This document shows, one piece after another, positions 1-5,196 of a stretch of 5,196 nucleotides of DNA; position 1 is the stretch's first letter; each line of letters begins with the position of its first letter. This DNA comes from an uncultured Methylophaga sp. (GTDB lineage Bacteria; Pseudomonadota; Gammaproteobacteria; Nitrosococcales; Methylophagaceae). Made by a program: the position numbers and the translations under genes. Where the stretch lies: NCBI GenBank assembly GCA_946885755.1, contig CAMPHB010000117.1, positions 1 to 5,196 on the forward strand, written 5' to 3'. Below the pieces are notes generated by a model, which saw only the letters and a list, made by a program, of their open reading frames with translations, did not search any database and was not told the origin of the DNA.

Positions 1-417
1 CGGTTTCAGGCGGAAGGTGTGGAACTGCGTGGCTGTGAAAGGGTAAGACAAATTCTCCCTGATGCCGTTGCCGCCACGGAAGCCGACTGGGATACTGAAT
101 ATCTGGCAGAAATTCTGGCGATCCGCATTGTTGATAGTGTTGATGCGGCGATGGATCATATTCACCGCCACAGCTCAGGGCATACTGAAAGCATTGTTAC
201 GCAGAACTATGACACGGCGCGGCGGTTTTTGCGCGAAGTCGATTCCAGCTCAGTAATGGTCAATGCTTCGACCCGCTTTGCCGATGGCTTTGAATATGGT
301 TTGGGCGCCGAAATCGGTATTTCCACCGATAAACTGCATGCCCGTGGACCGGTTGGACTCAACGGCCTGACTTCACAAAAATGGATCGTGCTGGGCAGTG
401 GCCAAATCCGTCAATAA
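1..417 (+). CDS. proA: Gamma-glutamyl phosphate reductase (3' part; start lies before the window)
   Basis: This is the C-terminal 138 residues of ProA, the cytoplasmic NADPH-dependent enzyme that reduces gamma-glutamyl phosphate to glutamate-5-semialdehyde, the second step of proline synthesis from glutamate. Reading frame 1 is open from the first base to TAA at 415-417. Family motifs seen in the fragment are WDTEYL (residues 30-35), [10 protein letters not shown] (87-96), GLGAEIGIS (100-108) and LHARGPVGL (112-120), followed by the usual ending near KWIVLG. These blocks belong to the C-terminal part of the aldehyde-dehydrogenase-like fold. The catalytic cysteine and most of the NADPH-binding domain would be upstream and cannot be checked. 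The GTG at 19 is an internal codon, not a start, because the frame is open and family-like before it. The gene overlaps nadD by 20 bases. Identification is firm; the completeness of the gene is unknown. Confidence 0.96.
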   Translation, partial: RFQAEGVELRGCERVRQILPDAVAATEADWDTEYLAEILAIRIVDSVDAAMDHIHRHSSGHTESIVTQNYDTARRFLREVDSSSVMVNASTRFADGFEYGLGAEIGISTDKLHARGPVGLNGLTSQKWIVLGSGQIRQ

Positions 418-1054
418 TTTGCCTGCAGTCGGTATTTTCGGCGGCACTTTTGATCCGGTGCACTTCGGCCATTTGCGCAGTGCACTGGAAGTCTGTCAGC
501 AACTGGATTTGGATCACGTCCGGCTAATGCCTTGCCATGTGCCACCACATCGGCCACAACCGCAGCTTAAAGCCGCTGAAAGACGGTTACTGCTGGAGCT
601 GGCAGTAAAAAGTTGCCCAGCTTTGATTGTTGATGATCGAGAGTTAACGCGCGACGGGCCATCCTATTCCGTTGATACATTGCTCAGTCTGCGCAGTGAA
701 TTCCCCGATAATCCGCTGTTTCTGATTCTCGGCAGTGATGCGTTCCGGCAAATTGATAGCTGGTCGCGCTGGACACAACTGCTGGATCTGGCACATATCG
801 TTGTTATGCAGCGGGCTGGCGAAGCACTGGATTTATCAACAGCATTACAAAAATGGCTATCAGAAAACCTTGGGCGGCCCGCTGACAGGACATTAGCCGC
901 CGGTAAAATCTGGCCAGTGGCTGTCACACCTTTGGCGATATCTGCCACGGAGATCCGGGTGCAGAGAACGAACGGCGAATCAGTACAGTTTTTATTACCA
1001 GAAGCAGTATTGACCACCATCGATCAACTGGGTTGGTATCCTGCCCAAAACTGA
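398..1054 (+). CDS. nadD: Nicotinate-nucleotide adenylyltransferase
   Basis: NadD transfers AMP from ATP to nicotinate mononucleotide, giving deamido-NAD, a late cytoplasmic step of NAD synthesis. The 218-residue protein is close to the E. coli length (213). The nucleotidyltransferase signature [12 protein letters not shown] (residues 15-26) holds the HxGH motif at H22-H25. SYSVDTL (89-95), LGSDAF (111-116) and the C-terminal ISATEIR (181-187, the SxTxxR-type ATP-phosphate motif) are all present, so the enzyme looks active. The chosen start is GTG at 398, inside the end of proA; the 20-base overlap suggests coupled translation. No strong Shine-Dalgarno sequence is visible, only GGAT at 383-386. 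A TTG at 419, just after the proA stop, is an in-frame alternative that would drop seven residues and still keep the whole fold. The stop TGA shares its last base with the next gene's ATG. Confidence 0.96.
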   Translation: MAKSVNNLPAVGIFGGTFDPVHFGHLRSALEVCQQLDLDHVRLMPCHVPPHRPQPQLKAAERRLLLELAVKSCPALIVDDRELTRDGPSYSVDTLLSLRSEFPDNPLFLILGSDAFRQIDSWSRWTQLLDLAHIVVMQRAGEALDLSTALQKWLSENLGRPADRTLAAGKIWPVAVTPLAISATEIRVQRTNGESVQFLLPEAVLTTIDQLGWYPAQN

Positions 1055-1887
1055 TGGCTGAACTGTTTTTTATTGTTTCCAAAGTTGCCTGGAGCCTGAT
1101 TAGCCCGAGCGCGCTATTTGTCTGGTTAATACTACTGGCGCTGGTTTTGCTGCATTTCGGTTATCTTCGCGTTGCCAAATTGCTGTTGTCTGTACTGTTG
1201 GTCATCGCGCTGACAGTGATGGCTTATCCGATGGGTGATGTGTTGCTGGAACCGCTGGAAAAACGCTTTACGGTGCCGGCCGAGCTGCCATCGAATATTG
1301 ACGGCATTATTGTGCTGGGCGGTGGAGAACAATTAAAAACCTCACTCAGCTGGCAAACAGCGCAAATCGGCGACGCTGGCGATCGTTACTTAGCCGCTGC
1401 GATGCTGGCAAGACACTACCGGCAAACACCTGTGTGGGTAAGTGGTGGCAGTAATTTACTGCAAATGCCGGATCATAAAGCGGTGGCCGATATCCATCGT
1501 CAGTTGCTGGCAATGGCCGGGGTGCCGCCGGAGCAGATTCATATTGAACAAAACAGTCGTAATACCTTTGAAAACCTGCAAAATCTGCAACAGCTTTTAC
1601 CCGGCGGCGAGACTAAGTTTTTGCTGGTGACATCGGCATTTCATATGCCGCGCAGTATCGGTATCGCCCGCCAGCTTGGTTTGAATGTCATTGCTTATCC
1701 GGTTGATTACCGCAGTCAGCGCAGCGCACAGCGACAGTGGGATTTTGCGCTGTTTGAGCATTTACAAACACTGGAACTGGCTGTTCGTGAATGGCTGGGC
1801 CTTGTTGCCTATTATTTCAGCGGCAAAACCAGTCAGCTGTTGCCCGGCCCGGTGACCGACACAGACGACAGCGTCGATGTGCGCTAA
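1054..1887 (+). CDS. ElyC/SanA/YdcF-family (DUF218) inner-membrane protein
   Basis: This 277-residue protein has two predicted N-terminal membrane helices (about residues 17-37 and 43-60) followed by a DUF218 domain. Visible family features are PLEKRF (67-72) just after the second helix, IIVLGGG (85-91), WVSGGS (128-133), SRNTFEN (168-174) and TSAFHMPRS (193-201). The two-helix layout and length (E. coli ElyC, 259) resemble ElyC more than SanA or YdcF. ElyC affects peptidoglycan and undecaprenyl-phosphate-dependent envelope synthesis in E. coli, but no biochemical reaction of DUF218 is settled, so the role here is inferred only as envelope-related. The start is ATG 1054, overlapping the nadD stop by one base (TGATG) with no clear ribosome site, which points to termination-reinitiation. 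A TTG at 1033 could add seven residues but is less likely. The C-terminal tail (about the last 12 residues) is acidic and low in complexity. Position between nadD and rsfS is unusual. Confidence 0.88.
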   Translation: MAELFFIVSKVAWSLISPSALFVWLILLALVLLHFGYLRVAKLLLSVLLVIALTVMAYPMGDVLLEPLEKRFTVPAELPSNIDGIIVLGGGEQLKTSLSWQTAQIGDAGDRYLAAAMLARHYRQTPVWVSGGSNLLQMPDHKAVADIHRQLLAMAGVPPEQIHIEQNSRNTFENLQNLQQLLPGGETKFLLVTSAFHMPRSIGIARQLGLNVIAYPVDYRSQRSAQRQWDFALFEHLQTLELAVREWLGLVAYYFSGKTSQLLPGPVTDTDDSVDVR

Positions 1888-1919
1888 ACTATAACTTATA
1901 CGAACTAACGGAGAAGCCG
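1888..1919 (+). other. Only intergenic gap, 32 bases, with an 11-base AT-rich palindrome
   Basis: This short spacer separates the DUF218 gene from rsfS and is the only non-coding stretch longer than one base in the window. It contains TATAACTTATA (1890-1900), a perfect five-base inverted repeat around C1895 that also resembles a -10 element twice (TATAAC at 1890, TTATAC at 1896). No convincing -35 hexamer is seen 16-18 bases upstream, so a promoter is only possible. There is no GC-rich hairpin with a T-run, so I see no intrinsic terminator. Confidence 0.4.
1909..1913 (+). promoter_or_regulatory. Ribosome binding site of rsfS
   Basis: CGGAG lies six bases before the ATG at 1920. It is the clearest Shine-Dalgarno sequence in the window and decides the rsfS start against a longer open frame that runs back to 1791 inside the DUF218 gene. 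It suggests that rsfS starts translation independently, unlike the overlapping genes around it. Confidence 0.75.
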
Positions 1920-2273
1920 ATGCAGGCTGAACAACTGAAATTACTGGTTATTGATGCACTTGAAGACATCAAAGCCGAAGAAATCACGGTGCTTGATGTC
2001 ACCGGTATGACCGATGTGACCGACTTTATGATCATTGCCACCGGTAAATCTTCCCGGCAGGTAAAAGCACTGGCAAATGAAGTTGTCGTGCAAGCCAAAG
2101 CCGCCGGTGTCATGCCGCTGGGCGTTGAAGGTGAAGATGTCGGTGAATGGGCGCTGGTCGATCTGGGTGATGTCATCACCCACATCATGACACCACCAAC
2201 ACGCGCGACCTACAATCTGGAAAAACTCTGGCGGGTTGAAAACGCCCAGGCGGCTGCGGCAGACGGTGAATGA
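1920..2273 (+). CDS. rsfS: Ribosomal silencing factor RsfS
   Basis: RsfS (YbeB/Iojap family) binds ribosomal protein uL14 on the 50S subunit and blocks joining with 30S, lowering translation during starvation or stationary phase. The 117-residue product is slightly longer than E. coli RsfS (105), mainly through an Ala-rich C-terminal tail (about residues 108-117). The family blocks are present: [19 protein letters not shown] (24-42), SSRQVKALA (44-52), [15 protein letters not shown] (76-90) and the final YNLEKLW (98-104). The start at ATG 1920 is supported by the CGGAG at 1909-1913 and by the family N-terminus. The same frame is open upstream, but the translation there is out-of-frame DUF218 sequence and unlike RsfS. 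Its TGA overlaps the rlmH ATG (ATGA), as expected for the widely conserved rsfS-rlmH pair. Confidence 0.97.
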   Translation: MQAEQLKLLVIDALEDIKAEEITVLDVTGMTDVTDFMIIATGKSSRQVKALANEVVVQAKAAGVMPLGVEGEDVGEWALVDLGDVITHIMTPPTRATYNLEKLWRVENAQAAAADGE

Positions 2274-2740
2274 AACTGAAATTGCTCGCTGTCGGCCAGA
2301 AAATGCCACAGTGGGTCAGTGACGGTTTTAACGAATATGCCCGCCGCCTGCCACGCGATTGCAGTTTACAACTGATTGAAATTGCGCCGGCCAAGCGTGG
2401 TAAAACCAGTCAACCGCAACAATGGCTGCAGGAAGAGGGTAAACGCATACTGTCCAGTGTAGACAACAGTGATCATGTCGTTGCCCTGGATGTACTGGGT
2501 AAGCCCTGGAGTACACCGCAACTCGCCGATAATCTCGCCGGCTGGCAGCACCAAGGACAGGATGTCAGCCTGCTAATCGGCGGCCCGGATGGTCTTGCCG
2601 AGGAATGTTTACAGCGCGCCAATCAGCGCTGGTCATTGTCGGCATTGACTTTACCGCATCCGCTGGTGCGGGTGGTGCTGGCCGAACAGCTCTACCGCGC
2701 CTGGACAATTCTGCAAAACCACCCCTATCATCGCGCATGA
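2270..2740 (+). CDS. rlmH: 23S rRNA pseudouridine-1915 N3-methyltransferase
   Basis: RlmH methylates N3 of pseudouridine 1915 in helix 69 of 23S rRNA, acting on the assembled 70S ribosome with S-adenosylmethionine. The 156 residues match the usual length (155 in E. coli). It is a minimal SPOUT enzyme. The trefoil-knot SAM-binding loop is seen as LLIGGPDG (101-108), followed by [10 protein letters not shown] (126-135), LAEQLYRAW (137-145) and the C-terminal HPYHR (151-155) that forms part of the active site. KRGK (42-45) and LDVLGKPW (73-80) are further family blocks. The start ATG 2270 overlaps the rsfS stop by four bases (ATGA) with only a weak GGTGA just before it, so translation probably depends on ribosomes finishing rsfS. 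It ends in the same kind of overlap with maf. No defect is visible. Confidence 0.98.
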   Translation: MKLKLLAVGQKMPQWVSDGFNEYARRLPRDCSLQLIEIAPAKRGKTSQPQQWLQEEGKRILSSVDNSDHVVALDVLGKPWSTPQLADNLAGWQHQGQDVSLLIGGPDGLAEECLQRANQRWSLSALTLPHPLVRVVLAEQLYRAWTILQNHPYHRA

Positions 2741-3321
2741 ATTTGCCACCGATTTATCTTGCTTCGGGCTCACCCCGCCGGCGTGAGTTGCTGACACAGA
2801 TCGGGGTTTCATTCGATGTGCTAAAAATCGACATTGATGAATCGCCGCAAACTGGTGAAGCTCCGGAAGCTTATGTCCGGCGGGTGGCAATCGATAAAGC
2901 TAAAGCTGGGCTGATTTTGCGAGAACAACTGGATTTAACGGCAAGACCAGTATTGGCAGCCGATACCAGTGTAGTGGTTGATAATGCCATTCTCGGTAAA
3001 CCGGCCAGTCAATCAGAGGCCCGGAAATTTATTCAGCGTTTGTCCGGCCGGCAGCATCAGGTCATCAGCGCGGTGGCACTGGCTACGGATAAAACTATCA
3101 AGGTTCGTAGTCAGTTAAATACAGTGCGCTTTGCCCGGCTCAGTGAAGCTGAAATTGACTGGTATGTGGCCAGTGGTGAGGGTAAAGACAAAGCCGGCGC
3201 TTATGCGATTCAAGGCCTGGCTGCACAATTTATCGAACACATTGAAGGTAGTTACGCCGGTATTATGGGATTACCTTTATTTGAAACCCGCCAACTGTTG
3301 CAGGATTATCTGAATCAATGA
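2737..3321 (+). CDS. maf: Maf-family nucleoside triphosphate pyrophosphatase (YhdE type, dTTP/UTP)
   Basis: Maf proteins hydrolyse nucleoside triphosphates to the monophosphate and pyrophosphate and are thought to remove non-canonical nucleotides or limit particular pools. The 194-residue product begins with the signature [13 protein letters not shown] (residues 7-19). It carries VLAADTSVV (72-80) with the likely catalytic Asp76, GKP (87-89), LSGRQHQV (102-109), [10 protein letters not shown] (151-160) and [11 protein letters not shown] (171-181). The SPRR and AGAYAIQG blocks match E. coli YhdE (dTTP/UTP pyrophosphatase) rather than YceF, which has SPWR and AGSFKSEG; substrate is inferred from this. 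The start is ATG 2737 in an ATGA overlap with rlmH. The frame is open back to 2605, but that extra sequence is rlmH read in another frame and does not resemble Maf. No Shine-Dalgarno sequence precedes the ATG, so coupling is likely. The gene ends in an ATGA overlap with rng, its usual partner. Confidence 0.95.
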   Translation: MNLPPIYLASGSPRRRELLTQIGVSFDVLKIDIDESPQTGEAPEAYVRRVAIDKAKAGLILREQLDLTARPVLAADTSVVVDNAILGKPASQSEARKFIQRLSGRQHQVISAVALATDKTIKVRSQLNTVRFARLSEAEIDWYVASGEGKDKAGAYAIQGLAAQFIEHIEGSYAGIMGLPLFETRQLLQDYLNQ

Positions 3322-4787
3322 GCAGTGAACTGTTAATTAATGTCACGCCCAGCGAAACCCGCGCCGCGGTTGTTGAAAACGGGGTGTTACAGGAAGTTTT
3401 TATCGAGCGCAGTGAGTCGCGCGGGCTGGTTGGCAATATTTACAAAGGTAAGGTCTGCCGGGTGTTGCCGGGTATGCAGGCGGCCTTTGTTGAAATCGGT
3501 CTGAGCCGGGCGGCGTTTTTACATGCTTCAGATATTTCTATTCCTAAAGGCCAGTCCGGTGATTTGGAAGCCAGTATTGTCACACCGCCAATCACCAGTT
3601 TATTACGTGAAGGCCAGGAATTGCTGGTGCAGGTCATTAAAGATCCGATGGGCAGCAAAGGGGCACGTTTAACCACGCAGTTATCGGTCTCATCGCGGTA
3701 TCTGGTCTATATGCCAGAGGCCGAGGGTATCGGCATTTCGCTGAAAATTGAAGGTGAAGAAGAGCGTGAGCGTTTAAAAAACTGTCTGCTGGCCAAAATG
3801 CCGATAGACAGTGGTGGCTATATTCTGCGCACGGCTGCCGAGGGTGTCAGTGATGTCGAAATTGCTGCAGATCTGAAATTTTTACACCGTTTATGGCAAC
3901 AATTGATGGAGCGGCGTAAAACGATGCAATGCGGCGAATCATTATATGAAGATTTGCCGTTGGCGCTGCGGGCGTTGCGGGATTTATTCTCGCCGGAAAT
4001 CGAGCGGATCCGCATTGATGCCGTTGACAGCTTTGAGGCGGCGCAGGCTTTTGCTGACAGTGTTATGCCGGAATGCCGGGACCGCCTCGAATGGTATCAG
4101 GGGCCACGGCCGTTGTTTGATTTGTTTGGTGTGGAAGATGAGATCCAAAAAGCGCTGGAGCGCAAAGTACCACTGAAATCGGGTGGTTATCTGATTTTTG
4201 ATCAGACCGAAGCGATGACCACGGTAGATGTGAATACCGGCGGTTTTGTCGGCCATAAAAATCTCGAAGAAACCATTTTCAAAACCAATTTAGAAGCAGC
4301 TCATGCCATTGCCCGACAACTGCGGGTGCGTAATCTTGGCGGCATTATCATTATCGACTTTATCGATATGGAAGAAGAAAGCCACCGCGAACAGGTGCTC
4401 AGAGCATTGGAAAAAGCCATGTTACAGGACCGTGCCAAACACAATATCAGCGCGGTATCAGAACTTGGACTGGTGGAAATGACCCGCAAACGGACCCGCG
4501 ACAGTCTGGGCCATATTTTGTGTGAGCCTTGTCCCTGCTGCGCCGGTAAGGGTTATACCAAAAATGTTGAAACGGTGTGTTACGAGATTTTCCGCGAGAT
4601 CCTGCGCGAATCCAAACAATATGAAACACGGCAGTTTTTGATCCTTGCCTCGCAGGACGTGATTGACCGGCTCAATGATGAAGATTCCACCAAAGTCGCT
4701 GAACTGGAACAACTCATTGGGAAACCCATTCTGTTTCAAAACGAACCGCAGTATGGTCGTGAGCAGTACAACGTGGTGCTGATGTAG
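3318..4787 (+). CDS. rng: Ribonuclease G
   Basis: RNase G is a cytoplasmic endoribonuclease related to the catalytic half of RNase E. It trims the 5' end of 16S rRNA and cleaves some mRNAs, preferring 5'-monophosphorylated RNA. The protein has 489 residues, the same as E. coli RNase G, and lacks the long RNase E scaffold tail. In order: an N-terminal start LLINVTPSETR (5-15); an S1 RNA-binding domain (about 37-125) with GNIYKGKVCRVLPGMQAAF (39-57); GARLTT (115-120) and RTAAEG (171-176) of the 5'-sensor region; then the DNase-I-like catalytic part. D304 in TTVDVNTG and D347 in IIIDFID correspond to the metal-binding aspartates. The zinc-link motif is CPCC at 405-408, with an extra C402. The ending NVVLM fits the family. 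It starts in an ATGA overlap with maf; AGGA at 3302-3305 is a distant, weak ribosome site. It is confidently RNase G and appears intact. Confidence 0.98.
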   Translation: MSSELLINVTPSETRAAVVENGVLQEVFIERSESRGLVGNIYKGKVCRVLPGMQAAFVEIGLSRAAFLHASDISIPKGQSGDLEASIVTPPITSLLREGQELLVQVIKDPMGSKGARLTTQLSVSSRYLVYMPEAEGIGISLKIEGEEERERLKNCLLAKMPIDSGGYILRTAAEGVSDVEIAADLKFLHRLWQQLMERRKTMQCGESLYEDLPLALRALRDLFSPEIERIRIDAVDSFEAAQAFADSVMPECRDRLEWYQGPRPLFDLFGVEDEIQKALERKVPLKSGGYLIFDQTEAMTTVDVNTGGFVGHKNLEETIFKTNLEAAHAIARQLRVRNLGGIIIIDFIDMEEESHREQVLRALEKAMLQDRAKHNISAVSELGLVEMTRKRTRDSLGHILCEPCPCCAGKGYTKNVETVCYEIFREILRESKQYETRQFLILASQDVIDRLNDEDSTKVAELEQLIGKPILFQNEPQYGREQYNVVLM

Positions 4788-4788
4788 C

Positions 4789-5196
4789 ATGTCTTTGTTT
4801 CGTAAAGGATTACATATCGCCGGCCGGCAGTTGGTTATTGTCGCCGGTGTTGTTGCGGCACTGATTTTATTATTGATTGGCAGTGTTGCCTGGCTGTCTG
4901 ATGCCGTTGCGGAACGCAAAGACGAGATTGCCAGCTGGGCTGGAGAGCGAAGCGGTTATCAGATTGAAATTGGCGAAGCCGGCCTCTACTGGCTGGATTT
5001 TTTGCCAAAACTGATGCTCAGTAATGTCAGTGTATTAACGCCGGATAGTCAGCGATCCGTAATCGAATTTGACAAGTTATATGTTGGTGTTGATTTGCTG
5101 AGCAGCCTGGATGCCGGACAGGCGGTTATTGACAGTGCCAAGGTCAGTGGTTTGCGGCTCGGTGTAAAACGTGATGCAAACGGTCAATTTTCGGTA
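4789..5196 (+). CDS. yhdP: YhdP-like AsmA-family envelope lipid-transport protein (5' part)
   Basis: The first 136 codons of a gene that runs off the end of the window, still open at base 5196. The product begins with a basic stretch (MSLFRKG), one strong membrane helix (about residues 15-36, rich in V, A, I and L) and then a soluble part expected in the periplasm. The pattern after the helix (KDEIASWAGERSGYQIEIG, 44-62; then LPKLMLSNVSV, 72-82) is that of the N-terminal AsmA-like domain: a helix, a bound edge strand and repeated beta strands. YhdP, together with TamB and YdbH, moves phospholipids between inner and outer membrane in E. coli, where full-length YhdP is about 1,270 residues. Identity rests on the N-terminal pattern and on the position directly after rng, as in E. 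coli. The ATG follows the rng TAG by one base, with no good ribosome site, so reinitiation is likely. The remaining domains cannot be checked. Confidence 0.85.
   Translation, partial: MSLFRKGLHIAGRQLVIVAGVVAALILLLIGSVAWLSDAVAERKDEIASWAGERSGYQIEIGEAGLYWLDFLPKLMLSNVSVLTPDSQRSVIEFDKLYVGVDLLSSLDAGQAVIDSAKVSGLRLGVKRDANGQFSV

Noticed and set aside
664..1020. A 118-codon minus-strand open frame inside nadD
   Set aside because: It is fully antisense to intact nadD motifs, and its Ser/Arg-rich, Cys-scattered translation has no domain pattern.
1791..1919. A longer start for rsfS inside the DUF218 gene
   Set aside because: The extra residues are Arg/Gln-rich out-of-frame sequence unlike RsfS, while ATG 1920 has a good ribosome site and the family N-terminus.
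1941..2309. A 122-codon minus-strand open frame opposite rsfS and the start of rlmH
   Set aside because: It is antisense to two conserved genes, and its composition is typical of reverse-frame translation with no family resemblance.
2605..2736. A 44-codon N-terminal extension of Maf
   Set aside because: This stretch is rlmH read in another frame. The Maf family signature begins within a few residues of the ATG at 2737, which sits in a standard ATGA overlap.
4819..4850. Repeated GCCGG/TCGCCGG words near the yhdP start
   Set aside because: GCCGGC-type words are scattered through the whole window and here encode ordinary Ala-Gly codons. No regular spacing or hairpin with a T-run was found.
4458..4919. 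A 153-codon open frame on the minus strand across the rng/yhdP junction
   Set aside because: It lies opposite strongly conserved rng codons and the yhdP start, has no recognisable protein features, and reads as a shadow of the plus-strand genes.

Overview
The window is a gapless run of eight co-directional (+ strand) genes. They look like chromosomal housekeeping genes of a gammaproteobacterium of intermediate GC content. Gene order is: the 3' end of proA, nadD, an ElyC/YdcF-like DUF218 membrane protein gene, rsfS, rlmH, maf (yhdE type), rng, and the 5' end of a yhdP-like gene. The rng-yhdP pair and the YhdE-type Maf favour Gammaproteobacteria. The species cannot be fixed from this window, but the junction rlmH-maf differs from the E. 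coli arrangement.

Region by region: bases 1-417 finish proA (proline biosynthesis), and nadD (NAD biosynthesis) starts inside its last codons on a GTG. The nadD stop overlaps the ATG of the DUF218 gene by one base (TGATG). The only real intergenic gap is 32 bases (1888-1919), and it carries a clear Shine-Dalgarno sequence for rsfS. From rsfS on, rsfS/rlmH, rlmH/maf and maf/rng are each joined by a 4-base ATGA overlap, and rng is separated from yhdP by one base. This strongly suggests one polycistronic, translationally coupled unit. No terminator, RNA gene, mobile element, repeat array or CRISPR is visible.

The core is themed on ribosome and RNA: RsfS silences the 50S subunit, RlmH methylates 23S rRNA, and RNase G matures the 5' end of 16S rRNA and degrades mRNA. 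Around it lie nucleotide and cofactor enzymes (NadD, and Maf as a house-cleaning nucleotide pyrophosphatase) and two envelope proteins (the DUF218 protein and the YhdP-like AsmA-family lipid transporter). In E. coli these genes lie in two separate loci (nadD-cobC-rsfS-rlmH-mrdAB and mreBCD-yhdE-rng-yhdP). Here they are joined directly, with no cell-shape genes between them.

I do not see a previously undescribed system. The least ordinary element is the DUF218 gene lodged between nadD and rsfS.
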